DNA of 61,638 nucleotides from Bacillus sp. FJAT-27264 (lineage in GTDB: Bacteria > Bacillota > Bacilli > Paenibacillales > Paenibacillaceae). Made by a program: the position numbers and the translations under genes. Location: the NCBI RefSeq assembly GCF_001682855.1, contig NZ_MAQW01000023.1:77041-138678 (forward strand), in the 5' to 3' direction. Numbering within the stretch: position 1 is the stretch's first letter; every line of letters begins with the position of its first letter. Shown here one piece after another: positions 8,078 through 16,304 of this stretch. The notes beneath the pieces are model-generated. The model did not search any database. It was given only the letters and a program-made list of their open reading frames with translations, and was not told where the DNA came from.

Positions 8078-8735
8078 GGTGTTGTTTGAAGGCTCCAATT
8101 TTGAGCGCCTATTGGGCGGTCTGCTGGTCACGATAGAAATTGCATTTATCTCCATTATTATCGGCGTGGTGCTTGGGACCATTATGGGTCTGCTGAGAAC
8201 ACTGAATTCCCGGCCGCTGAAGGCCATCTTACGATTATATTTAGAGGCGTTCAGGATTATACCAATCCTGGTCTGGTTGTACGTGGTGCATTTCGGGTTC
8301 TCTCCGCTGCTCGGCATTGATATAGACGGGGAAGTGACAGCTATCCTTGTGTTCAGTCTGTGGGGGGCGGCAGAAATCGGCGACATTGTTCGGGGAGGAT
8401 TGGAATCCCTGCCTCGTCATCAACTGGAATCGGGGAAGGCGCTGGGCCTTGGTACCCGGCAGTTATACCGCCATATTCTTATTCCGCAGGCCGTGCAGCG
8501 AATGCTGCCCGGAGCGATCAATTTAGCAACACGGATGGTTAAGACGACTTCCCTGGTTGTGCTGATCGGGGTGATCGAAGTGGTGAAGATCGGGCAGCAG
8601 ATTATTGAACTCGGTGTGATCAAAGCACCGACGGCTTCCTTCTGGGTATACGGATTCATCTTCATCCTTTATTTTCTTGTCTGTTATCCGTTATCCAGAT
8701 TATCCAAGCGGGTAGAGCGCCGATGGCAAAATTAG
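8058..8735 (+). CDS. amino-acid ABC transporter permease, second subunit
   Basis: 225 residues, same family as the preceding gene: EAFRIIPILVWLYVVHFGF near residue 60 and the EAA loop (GGLESLPRHQLESGKALGLG near 120), with about five membrane segments. AAGGAAGG lies six bases before the ATG, inside the end of the first permease gene. The pair forms the membrane channel of the importer. Confidence 0.88.
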   Translation: MQNSGIRVLFEGSNFERLLGGLLVTIEIAFISIIIGVVLGTIMGLLRTLNSRPLKAILRLYLEAFRIIPILVWLYVVHFGFSPLLGIDIDGEVTAILVFSLWGAAEIGDIVRGGLESLPRHQLESGKALGLGTRQLYRHILIPQAVQRMLPGAINLATRMVKTTSLVVLIGVIEVVKIGQQIIELGVIKAPTASFWVYGFIFILYFLVCYPLSRLSKRVERRWQN

Positions 8736-8757
8736 ATATTAGGAAGGACAGATAGCG

Positions 8758-9513
8758 ATGACACACTCGGAGGAAATTTTGCTGGAGATAGAGGGACTGG
8801 AGAAGACCTTTGGTGACCGTAAAGTGCTGGAGGGAATACACCTGCAAGTGGGCAAAGGAGAAGTGCTCGTCATTCTGGGGCCCTCCGGCTGCGGGAAGAG
8901 TACCTTTCTGCGATGTCTTAACGGCCTGGAACCTGTCCAGGCCGGAAGGATTCAATATCGCACCCAGGATCTGGCGAAGCCGGGAGTGGATTTTCGCGAG
9001 GTCCGGCAGCATATTGGGATGGTATTCCAGAATTACGAGCTGTTCCCGCATATGACGGTCATCGAGAACATTCTGCTCGGCCCGCTGAAGGTGCAGAAGC
9101 GCAGCAGAGATGAAGCGCAGCGGCAGGCGGAGCAGCTGCTGGAGCGAGTGGGATTGCTCGACCGTAAGGATGCCTATCCGCGCCAGCTGTCGGGAGGACA
9201 AAAACAGCGGATTGCAATTGTACGGGCACTCTGCATGAATCCAGAAATCATGCTCTTCGATGAGGTTACCGCTTCACTTGACCCCGAGATGGTGAGAGAG
9301 GTACTTGAAGTCATCTTGGGGCTGGCCAAGCAGGGAATGACGATGCTTATCGTCACCCATGAGATGGGATTCGCCAGGTCTGTCGGGGACCGAATTGTCT
9401 TCATGGATCAAGGGAAAATTTGCGAGATATCTTCACCGGAACAGTTTTTCACCTCACCGTCGACAGAACGTGCCCAGCATTTTCTGGATATATTTCAGTA
9501 CGACAAATTATAG
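8758..9513 (+). CDS. amino-acid ABC transporter ATP-binding protein
   Basis: 251 residues with Walker A GPSGCGKSTF (about 40-49), Q-loop MVFQNYELFPHMTV, signature LSGGQKQRIAIVRAL, Walker B IMLFDEVTASLDP and H-loop IVTHEMGFARSV. It is closest in style to GlnQ/HisP-type polar amino-acid ATPases. The Walker B/D-loop reads DEVTASLDP, where most GlnQ-type proteins have DEPTSALDP; V for P after the catalytic Glu is seen in part of this family. It sits 22 bp after the permease genes and 21 bp before the binding-protein gene. Confidence 0.92.
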   Translation: MTHSEEILLEIEGLEKTFGDRKVLEGIHLQVGKGEVLVILGPSGCGKSTFLRCLNGLEPVQAGRIQYRTQDLAKPGVDFREVRQHIGMVFQNYELFPHMTVIENILLGPLKVQKRSRDEAQRQAEQLLERVGLLDRKDAYPRQLSGGQKQRIAIVRALCMNPEIMLFDEVTASLDPEMVREVLEVILGLAKQGMTMLIVTHEMGFARSVGDRIVFMDQGKICEISSPEQFFTSPSTERAQHFLDIFQYDKL

Positions 9514-9534
9514 ACTTAAGGGAGATGAAGAGAG

Positions 9535-10416
9535 ATGAGAAAAGGATTGAAGTTGTTAACGACTATCGTGTTGACCAGTTTGCTAGTGGTGGGTCTTGCG
9601 GCTTGCGGCAATGGCAATGAGGACAAGAACAGTGGCAGTACCGGCTCCTCCAAGTTCGCTTCGGTTGAGCAGTTGAAGAAGAACGGTAAGATCCGGATTG
9701 GTGTATTCGCGGACAAACCACCATTTGGTTATGTGGATTCGGAGGGCAAAAACCAGGGATTCGACGTCTATATTGCCAAGCGGTTTGCGAAGGACTTGCT
9801 AGGTGATGAATCCAAGGCGGAGTTCGTTCTCGTGGACGCCGCCAGCCGCGTAGCCTATTTGGAATCTAATAAAGTCGATATCATTATGGCGAACTTCACG
9901 GTGACCGATGAGCGAAAGGAAAAGGTCGATTTTGCTGATCCGTACATGAAGCTGTCTTTCGGGATTGTGTCGCCGGACAGCGCGCCGATTACTTCCATTG
10001 ATCAATTGAAGGAGAAGGGCAAGAAGCTGATTGTCGCTAAAGGCACAACGGCCGAGTCCTACTTCACCAAGGAGTATCCGGATGTGGAGCTGCTGAAATT
10101 TGACCAATACACAGAAATTTTTGCTGCACTCAAAGATGGACGCGGCGCGGCGATTGCCAACGATAATACCGAGCTGATCGCCTGGGCCAAGTCCAATCCC
10201 GGATTTACAGTTAGCATCCCCGAGTTCGGCGGCCAGGACACCATTGCTCCAGCGGTAGCCAAGGGCAACAAGGAGCTGCTGGACTGGATTAACAACGAGC
10301 TCAGCACACTGGGCAAGGAAAAATTCATTCACCAGGCGTATAACGAAACCTTGAAAGAGGTTTACGGGGAAGGCTTTACTGATCAACTGGTCGTAGAAGG
10401 CGGTAAAGTGGAGTAA
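9535..10416 (+). CDS. amino-acid ABC transporter substrate-binding lipoprotein (CjaA-like)
   Basis: 293 residues. A lipoprotein signal peptide ends in the lipobox LAAC (Cys near residue 22), followed by a Ser/Asn/Gly linker and a type II solute-binding fold. RIGVFADKPPFGYVD, GFDVYIAKRFAKDLLGDES and ANFTVTDERKEKVDFADPYM are family segments. From memory the closest style is the CjaA group, known as cysteine-binding in Campylobacter, so cysteine or another small polar amino acid is a reasonable but unproven substrate. It is the last gene of the operon and is followed by a terminator. Confidence 0.88.
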   Translation: MRKGLKLLTTIVLTSLLVVGLAACGNGNEDKNSGSTGSSKFASVEQLKKNGKIRIGVFADKPPFGYVDSEGKNQGFDVYIAKRFAKDLLGDESKAEFVLVDAASRVAYLESNKVDIIMANFTVTDERKEKVDFADPYMKLSFGIVSPDSAPITSIDQLKEKGKKLIVAKGTTAESYFTKEYPDVELLKFDQYTEIFAALKDGRGAAIANDNTELIAWAKSNPGFTVSIPEFGGQDTIAPAVAKGNKELLDWINNELSTLGKEKFIHQAYNETLKEVYGEGFTDQLVVEGGKVE

Positions 10417-10430
10417 GGATTGAACATAAA

Positions 10431-10484
10431 AAAAGTCTGTCCCTCAGCTATGTTGATAGCATGCTGGGACAGACTCTTTTTATT
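10431..10484. terminator. terminator between convergent genes
   Basis: AGTCTGTCCC (10434-10443) pairs with GGGACAGACT (10466-10475), flanked by A-runs and T-runs, so it can act in both directions. Confidence 0.88.
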
Positions 10485-11514
10485 TTATCGGCTCAGGCGA
10501 AGTATACTTCAGGAATGTTTTCGGAATCGGGCTCTCGAAGGTCAGTAATTCTTCTGTTCCCGGATGAACAAAGGATAGAACACGGGCATGCAGTCCGAGT
10601 CTGCCTACGGTTTTGGTCTCTGCTCCGTATTTCTTGTCGCCCGCAATAGGGTGACCAATGTCGGCCATGTGGACACGGATCTGATTCTTCCGCCCAGTCT
10701 CCAGCTGTACCTCCAGCAGGGAGAAGTGGCGATTGGACTGGATCAACTTGTAATGGGTAACGGCATGCAGGCCGTCGCCTTCATAAGGGCTAGAATACAT
10801 CTTGAGAGTAGCAGTTTCCTTCAACCAGGAGCTGACGGTGCCTTCCGGCCTTTTAACCGCTCCTTCAACAAGCGCCACGTAAGAGCGTTCTTTCACAGTA
10901 TCCTTCCAGGTATTCTGCAAGGCCTGCTGGATTCGTTCGCTTTTGGCAAACATCATGACCCCTGAAGTGTCACGGTCCAACCGGTGTACGACGAAGATAC
11001 GATTCTTCGGATTGCTGCGACGCACATGCTCCATGAGCTGGCGGTAGGCGGTCACTTCATTTTCTTCACCAGTAGCAATGGACAGCAGTCCCGCATCCTT
11101 TTGGATCACGATGATATCATCGTCCTCATGCACTATGGTGAGCCCGTTCAACACTTCTGGCTGCACCGGTTTTTCCGTTTCGATCATAACGCTGTTGCCC
11201 GGTTGAAGCTGGTAATTATGCTGGGTTGTCGTCTTGCCATTGACCGATACCTGACCACGGGCGAGGATGGATTTGATCGCATTGCGCCCACGTCCAGTGA
11301 TGTGACTGAGCAAAAAGGGTAGTAGTTCTGCTGTCTCGGTTACTTTATAGGTTTTTGGTGGTGCCGGTGTCTTCACCTTAGCACTTGGTTTGCTGTTTGG
11401 TTTGCTATGGGTTCTGGACCCTGCTTTGGATTGTGTTTTATGCTGGGATTTGCTTTTGTGGGCAGGCTTCGCAGTTCTTGCAGAGGTCTCCCCGGGATTT
11501 CGTCTTGTGTTCAT
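10480..11514 (-). CDS. RluA-family pseudouridine synthase with basic N-terminal tail
   Basis: 344 residues. About residues 1-52 form a Lys/Ser/Pro-rich, disordered tail (AHKSKSQHKTQSKAGSR). Then comes an S4 RNA-binding domain (LLPFLLSHITGRGRNAIKS) and the RluA catalytic domain with HRLDRDTSGVMMFAKS holding the catalytic Asp. TGRKNQIRVHMADIGHPIAGD is the second family signature. The substrate is probably 23S rRNA or tRNA uridine, as in RluD/RluC relatives. CGGAG lies nine bases from the ATG. The tail is longer than in typical family members and may add nonspecific RNA binding. Confidence 0.88.
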   Translation of the reverse strand: MNTRRNPGETSARTAKPAHKSKSQHKTQSKAGSRTHSKPNSKPSAKVKTPAPPKTYKVTETAELLPFLLSHITGRGRNAIKSILARGQVSVNGKTTTQHNYQLQPGNSVMIETEKPVQPEVLNGLTIVHEDDDIIVIQKDAGLLSIATGEENEVTAYRQLMEHVRRSNPKNRIFVVHRLDRDTSGVMMFAKSERIQQALQNTWKDTVKERSYVALVEGAVKRPEGTVSSWLKETATLKMYSSPYEGDGLHAVTHYKLIQSNRHFSLLEVQLETGRKNQIRVHMADIGHPIAGDKKYGAETKTVGRLGLHARVLSFVHPGTEELLTFESPIPKTFLKYTSPEPIK

Positions 11515-11696
11515 ATATGCATTCTCCGTCCTCTGATATTGTACTCTTCAATATACCATGGGCTCTGAAGAATTACTATTGTTGTAATCAGATATAGAAG
11601 AGGCCACGCCGCCTTCCTATTATATAGTTTCTATATGAAGCTAATTCAAACCTAGTCTTTTTATGTGTTTTTTCTAAAAGAAGAAGGGGGTTGGAA

Positions 11697-11741
11697 ATGT
11701 GGTTAGGCGGTTGCTCATTAGTCCCATGCCCGGTAAACTAA
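11697..11741 (+). CDS. possible 14-residue leader peptide upstream of recQ
   Basis: MWLGGCSLVPCPVN follows a GGGGG ribosome site six bases upstream and ends 31 bp before the recQ start. It is short and carries two cysteines and three glycine/tryptophan residues. It may be a regulatory upstream ORF or chance. No attenuator hairpin is obvious. Confidence 0.3.
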   Translation: MWLGGCSLVPCPVN

Positions 11742-11772
11742 AGAGAGATAGATCTAAGGAGTTATGATAGAG

Positions 11773-13608
11773 ATGACTATGCAAGCACCTACTATGGAAC
11801 AGGCGCAGGTTGAACTGCAAAAATATTACGGCTATCCCGATTTTCGGGACGGTCAGAAGAAAATTGTCGGAAATCTGCTGGAAGGCCGCGACACACTAGG
11901 CATCATGCCTACCGGGGGCGGGAAATCCATCTGTTATCAAGTGCCAGCCCTGCTAATGCCGGGCCTGACGCTGGTAATCTCGCCACTCATCTCGCTGATG
12001 AAGGATCAGGTGGATGCGCTCACCACGGCCGGTATTCCGGCTGCGTATATCAACAGTACGCTCAGCGGCAAGGAAGTCAATGAACGCATCCGGGCGGCGC
12101 GCCGGGGCGACTTGAAGCTGCTATACGTCGCACCGGAGCGGCTGGAGCTGGACTGGTTCCGCCTGGAGATGGCGGGATTGTCTATTTCCTGCGTAGCGGT
12201 GGATGAAGCCCACTGTGTGTCGCAGTGGGGGCATGACTTCCGCACCAGCTATCTTTCTGTATCACCGTTCGTAGATGAACTACCACAGCGGCCAATTCTG
12301 GCTGCGTTCACGGCGACGGCTACGCCGGAGGTTATGGAGGATATCGTCCGTCTGCTGCGTTTGCGCGAGCCGGGTGTCTTCATGACCGGACTTGGGCGGG
12401 ATAATCTCGCGATGTCCGTCCTGCGCGGCGAGAACAAGCGTGAGTTCGTACTGGACTACGCGGCTTCGCATACGCACCAGCCGGGTATTATTTATGCGGC
12501 GACCCGTAAGGACGTCGATGATCTTTACCAACGGCTGCTGAATAGTGGGGTTGCGGCTGGACGCTACCATGCCGGGATGAATGACCAGGAACGGGCGGAA
12601 AGCCAGGAAGGTTTTCTCTATGATGACATCCGGGTAATGGTGGCAACGAATGCGTTTGGCATGGGGATCGACAAGTCCAACGTCCGTTATGTTATTCACT
12701 ACAACATGCCGAAGAATATGGAGGCGTACGTTCAGGAAGCGGGCCGCGCCGGACGGGACGGGGAGCCGAGCCAGTGTATTCTGCTGTTTAGTGCCCAGGA
12801 TATCATGACCCAGAAATTCCTGATCGAGCAGAATCCGCAGGACCCGGATCGCAAAACCAATGAATACCGCAAGCTTCAGCAGATGATCGAATACTGTTAT
12901 TCCACCCGATGTCTGCGTAGCGCGCAGCTCGATTATTTTGGCGAGGTGCATGGGGACAAGCCTTGCGGCATTTGCAGTTCCTGCACGGATGAGCGTGAAC
13001 TGGTAGATATGACGGTGGATGCGCAGAAAATCTTCTCCTGCATTCACCGGATGCGTGAGCGCTTTGGCGTTGCTTTGGTGGCCTCTGTGCTGAAAGGTTC
13101 CCGTAACCAGAAAGTGCTGCAATACGGCTTCGAGTCGCTGCCCACCCATGGTGCGATGTCCGGAAGGACGGAGAAGGAGATTACCGAGAGCATCAATGTG
13201 CTGATTTCGGAAGGATATCTGGCTCTGTCAGAGGGACAGTATCCGGTAGTTCGCCTACAACTTCCGGCTGCGGAAGTGCTGCGCGGTCAGCGTCAAGTGC
13301 TACAACGGGTGGCTCGGCCATCGCGGGCCGGGACATCTTCAGGATCGCGAGATCGCAGCCGGATGCGCGACCTATCGCCGTCGGCGGTTAACGAGACGGT
13401 GTTCGAGCAGCTTCGTCTGATTCGGCGCGAACTGGCAGGCCGGGAGCATGTGCCGTCTTATATTATTTTCAATGATGCGACCCTGCGTGAGATGAGTGTG
13501 GTTTGCCCGCAGACCGAAGCGGAAATGCTGAGGGTGAAGGGTGTCGGTGAAGTGAAATACCGCAAGTACGGCAAGCCGTTCCTTGAGTTTTTCCAAAATG
13601 ACATGTAA
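11773..13608 (+). CDS. recQ: RecQ-type ATP-dependent DNA helicase
   Basis: About 611 residues. Superfamily 2 helicase core: PTGGGKSICYQVP (Walker A, near residue 50), VDEAHCVSQWGHDFR (DEAH box plus RecQ aromatic loop), YVQEAGRAGRDG (motif VI). Then a zinc-binding RecQ domain with cysteines in CYSTRCLRSAQLDYFGE and CGICSSC, a winged helix, and a C-terminal HRDC domain (LRLIRRELAGREHVPSY to EFFQNDM). It unwinds 3'-tailed DNA in recombination repair. AAGGAG is 11 bases before the ATG at 11773 but only two before an upstream ATG at 11764. Confidence 0.92.
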   Translation: MTMQAPTMEQAQVELQKYYGYPDFRDGQKKIVGNLLEGRDTLGIMPTGGGKSICYQVPALLMPGLTLVISPLISLMKDQVDALTTAGIPAAYINSTLSGKEVNERIRAARRGDLKLLYVAPERLELDWFRLEMAGLSISCVAVDEAHCVSQWGHDFRTSYLSVSPFVDELPQRPILAAFTATATPEVMEDIVRLLRLREPGVFMTGLGRDNLAMSVLRGENKREFVLDYAASHTHQPGIIYAATRKDVDDLYQRLLNSGVAAGRYHAGMNDQERAESQEGFLYDDIRVMVATNAFGMGIDKSNVRYVIHYNMPKNMEAYVQEAGRAGRDGEPSQCILLFSAQDIMTQKFLIEQNPQDPDRKTNEYRKLQQMIEYCYSTRCLRSAQLDYFGEVHGDKPCGICSSCTDERELVDMTVDAQKIFSCIHRMRERFGVALVASVLKGSRNQKVLQYGFESLPTHGAMSGRTEKEITESINVLISEGYLALSEGQYPVVRLQLPAAEVLRGQRQVLQRVARPSRAGTSSGSRDRSRMRDLSPSAVNETVFEQLRLIRRELAGREHVPSYIIFNDATLREMSVVCPQTEAEMLRVKGVGEVKYRKYGKPFLEFFQNDM

Positions 13609-13702
13609 AGCCAGCCGAGGCGTTCCTTTCAATTGTCGGTTCTGTCTGTCCAGCATGTGATGGCATTGTTCAAATTCGATATTATGGTTGATGGAAGCAT
13701 GA

Positions 13703-13754
13703 AGAAGCCAGTAAGTCTCCGGTTAGTGGGAACTTACTGGCTTCTGTTATTTTG
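13703..13754 (+). terminator. recQ terminator
   Basis: AGAAGCCAGTAAGT pairs with ACTTACTGGCTTCT around a 15-nt loop, followed by GTTATTTTG. The remaining 13755-13940 stretch to the convergent methyltransferase shows no gene that I can support. Confidence 0.8.
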
Positions 13755-13940
13755 TACCTCTCCACACATGAATCCGCAGGTCGCTTATCTGCTTCAATTG
13801 ATTCAAGCTGCCAGAATAATCATGAACACGCAGATGACACGGTCGGAGCGGGGTGAAGATCATAGGTAGAACCCGGTTGTGATAGGATCAGGAAGGTGCT
13901 AATAGCACCTAGTAATGAGGGAGTATCTCGAACGTACTAA

Positions 13941-14789
13941 CTATATTCTGGCGACAGCCAGCATATGCGGACTTATCCCAAGCAAGCTTTCCTGTTCTTC
14001 TACGAATGAGCATATTTTCAATAGTTCCGCTCTACTGTGTACGTTCTTCCACTTCTCAGCAAGTGCAGGCACGATCCATACCGGCCCTTCGACGGCTAAC
14101 GTCTTAATGTCCATGAAGCCTGCTTCGGCAAGCTCGCTATTCAATTCCTCAGGCAGGTGGAAAAAGGCCCGGGAGATAAAAGAAGGATAAGCCTCTGGCC
14201 GAATATGCTGACCATTTGTCAGTTCTTGTGTAATCATTGCTGAAAAAACGGGATCTTCCAAATAGTCGTTTTGCCCTCCGTATACAGATAATCCCCATAA
14301 GGTTGAACTAAAGCGGGAAATCGCAGAGACAACGATAATTCCTCCGGGTTTTAGAACTCTCTTGGCTTCATGTAGCGCCGCTATTCGATCTTCTCGTTCA
14401 GGTAAATGATAGAGCGGTCCCATCAGTAATACAAAATCTGCACTGTTATCAGGGCGTGCAATACTTCGGGCATCAGCAACCTCAATGGTATGGATGGGCA
14501 GGGTCTGGCCGGATTCCTGAACGGCTCGCGCATATTCCACAGCTTTGGGTGCAAGCTCGAACATATGAACCTCATGTCCCAGGTCTGCTAGCCAGCGGGA
14601 GTAAAGGCCTATGCCTCCGCCGATATCGTAGATGATTTTTCTGTCACCAGCATCAGTAGGGAGGTACCTGGAAATAATCTCTCTGGTACGCTCCCATTCA
14701 ATGACACCGATGCCACGCTCAAGACGTCCAATTTCTCTTCCGTCATTGTAGTACTCGAGGATTTGCTTCAACCCGTCTAAATCATTCAC
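13941..14789 (-). CDS. class I SAM-dependent methyltransferase, unknown substrate
   Basis: About 282 residues. Rossmann motif I is IIYDIGGGIGLYSRWLA near residue 60, the acidic loop follows (HEVHMFELAPKAVEYAR), then DFVLLMGPLYHLPEREDR (motif IV region) and LKPGGIIVVSAISRF. It resembles small-molecule methyltransferases. AAGGAGG lies nine bases before the GTG at 14789; a longer in-frame reading to 14870 lacks a ribosome site. It is monocistronic. Nothing in the neighbourhood gives the substrate. Confidence 0.8.
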   Translation of the reverse strand: MNDLDGLKQILEYYNDGREIGRLERGIGVIEWERTREIISRYLPTDAGDRKIIYDIGGGIGLYSRWLADLGHEVHMFELAPKAVEYARAVQESGQTLPIHTIEVADARSIARPDNSADFVLLMGPLYHLPEREDRIAALHEAKRVLKPGGIIVVSAISRFSSTLWGLSVYGGQNDYLEDPVFSAMITQELTNGQHIRPEAYPSFISRAFFHLPEELNSELAEAGFMDIKTLAVEGPVWIVPALAEKWKNVHSRAELLKICSFVEEQESLLGISPHMLAVARI

Positions 14790-14935
14790 GTATACCAGCC
14801 TCCTTATTATGAGAGGTATTTTACAGCCTTCGAAGTAAAGATAGCTGTGACATATTCGCTTCATGTGCAACTACATATATGCAAGTGATCTGGTGCGTGT
14901 TTATGTAATAATATGGACTATGCTATAATAGGAAT

Positions 14936-15058
14936 GAAAAAGGAGCCGTGCGGCAAACACGGTTCCCGGTGTACAACCACTGCTTCATAGCAGTCGGTCG
15001 TCATCGATTGTGACAGGAATAGACCGTTTCCTTGCCGGGGCGGTCTATTTCTTTTTTA
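14936..15058 (+). ncRNA. putative antisense antitoxin RNA of a type I system
   Basis: An extended -10 promoter (TGCTATAAT, 14921-14929) with a weak -35 predicts a start near 14936. A terminator stem (AATAGACCG / CGGTCTATT) with TTTCTTTTTT predicts an end near 15058, so the RNA is about 120 nt. It has no ORF. It runs antisense to the last codons and the 3' untranslated region of the toxin gene at 15045-15128, as in Bacillus txpA/RatA and bsrG/SR4. Identification is by arrangement. Confidence 0.65.
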
Positions 15059-15128
15059 GATAGGCGAGCAGTGCGAGTATAAACATGCCAAAAGCGAACA
15101 TTAACGTTAGGGCATCCTTGACCTCCAT
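15045..15128 (-). CDS. small hydrophobic toxin (holin-like, type I toxin-antitoxin)
   Basis: The 27-residue peptide starts MEVKDALTLMFAFG, has one membrane segment and ends in a Lys-rich tail (YLKKK). This is the pattern of the putative holin-like toxin family (Hol_Tox) of Firmicutes. GGAGG lies nine bases before the ATG, but CTCCTT and AAGGAG in the mRNA form a tight hairpin over the ribosome site (15139-15154). A minus-strand terminator (imperfect GGAACCGTG / CACGGCTCC stem then T-run, ending near 14936) places the whole antisense RNA opposite the toxin mRNA. TTGACT (15216-15211) is a possible -35. Confidence 0.75.
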   Translation of the reverse strand: MEVKDALTLMFAFGMFILALLAYLKKK

Positions 15129-15138
15129 TTCATGTCAC

Positions 15139-15154
15139 CTCCTTTAGTAAGGAG
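15139..15154 (-). promoter_or_regulatory. hairpin sequestering the toxin ribosome-binding site
   Basis: CTCCTT and AAGGAG are perfect 6-bp arms around a 4-nt loop, and the second arm is the ribosome site itself. Occlusion of this kind is typical of type I toxin mRNAs. Confidence 0.7.
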
Positions 15155-15250
15155 ATAGACCGTGGCTAATGAAGCAGTGTTTGTACAGTAAAATCATATC
15201 ATAATTATAAAGTCAAAAAATCGAGCATTAGTAGATTTATAGCAAAGAAC

Positions 15251-15291
15251 AAAAAGACAGGCTATTCCGTAATTTGGAATAACCTGTCTTT
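15251..15291. terminator. terminator at the end of the leftward tRNA-modification/hydrolase operon
   Basis: AAAGACAGGCTATTCC pairs with GGAATAACCTGTCTTT with one bulge; T and A runs lie on the two sides. It separates the hydrolase operon from the toxin locus. Confidence 0.85.
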
Positions 15292-15298
15292 ATTTAAG

Positions 15299-16252
15299 CT
15301 AGGATTGTAGCAGTGACTTCCCGGTGGGAAGGTGATGCACCAGCCAATCCAGTACATCTGCGGTAACCTGATCGCGGTTTACTTCATTTAGCATTTCGTG
15401 TCGGCCTCCGGGGTATAAACGGCAGGCCACATCCTGAATTCCCTTGTTCCTATATAACTCTGCCAGCTTCAGCACACCTTTGCCCTTCATGCCGACAGGG
15501 TCCAGTTCCCCAGAGAACAGATAAACTGGCTTGTCTGTGCATAAGGAGGCGAGTGACGTCTCGGAATGGATATCACGCAGCAGCCGGAAGAAGTCGCGGA
15601 AAAAGCGGGTGGTGCAGATCGCGCCGCAAAAAGGATCGGATACAAATTGGTCAACCTCATCCGTATCGCTGCTTAGCCAGTCAAATGGGGTTCTTGTCGG
15701 CAAGAACCCGCGGTTGTAGCTGCCGAATACAAGGCCGTTCAACAACACGCTGCGATGCAGTTCCCCTTGAAGGCGGTACTGGAGTTTGGCCAGGGATTCC
15801 CCGATACTAAGCATGCTGCGCGGTCCGTTGGTACCGCTGAGAATAAACCCGGCATAGGTGGAGCTGCCGTCTTCGCACATCAGCTTCTGGGCCAGAAAGG
15901 AGCCCATGCTATGCGCAAACAGAAAGATCGGCAGATCCGGATGCCTGGACATAGCTATCTCAGCGACCTGTAGCAGATTACGCCGCATCCAGTAGAAGCC
16001 ATCCTCACCGGTATCGCCAAGCAGATTTACTTGGCCCGCTGTTTTACCATGGCCCCGGTGATCATTGGCGTATACGGCATATCCTGCTGACGTCAGCGCC
16101 TCCGCAAAGCGGGCATAGCGGGCCGCCGTCTCGGACATCCCATGCGAGATTTGCAGTATGCCCCTGACGGTAGCACCGGGCTCCGGCAGCCATTCATAAA
16201 CATGTATATTGACCCCGATGGGATCAGTCATTGTAAAACTATTTTCCAACAT
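15299..16252 (-). CDS. alpha/beta hydrolase (monoacylglycerol lipase / lysophospholipase type)
   Basis: 317 residues. The nucleophile elbow is FAHSMGSFLAQ (Ser near residue 117), preceded by YANDHRGHGKT, both typical of monoacylglycerol lipases. The acid is in FSGELDPVG and the catalytic His in GGRHEMLNE. No signal peptide, so cytoplasmic. GGAGG lies seven bases before the ATG. It is the last gene of a probable five-gene leftward operon and follows manA by 52 bp. The substrate is likely a monoacylglycerol or lysophospholipid. Confidence 0.85.
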   Translation of the reverse strand: MLENSFTMTDPIGVNIHVYEWLPEPGATVRGILQISHGMSETAARYARFAEALTSAGYAVYANDHRGHGKTAGQVNLLGDTGEDGFYWMRRNLLQVAEIAMSRHPDLPIFLFAHSMGSFLAQKLMCEDGSSTYAGFILSGTNGPRSMLSIGESLAKLQYRLQGELHRSVLLNGLVFGSYNRGFLPTRTPFDWLSSDTDEVDQFVSDPFCGAICTTRFFRDFFRLLRDIHSETSLASLCTDKPVYLFSGELDPVGMKGKGVLKLAELYRNKGIQDVACRLYPGGRHEMLNEVNRDQVTADVLDWLVHHLPTGKSLLQS

Positions 16253-16304
16253 AGCCCTTCCTCCTGAAAAAGATTGTGGGCAAAGACACTGGAATTAAGA
16301 AAAC

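Noticed and set aside
13633..13869. 78-codon frame after recQ
   Set aside because: Its middle is the recQ terminator hairpin.
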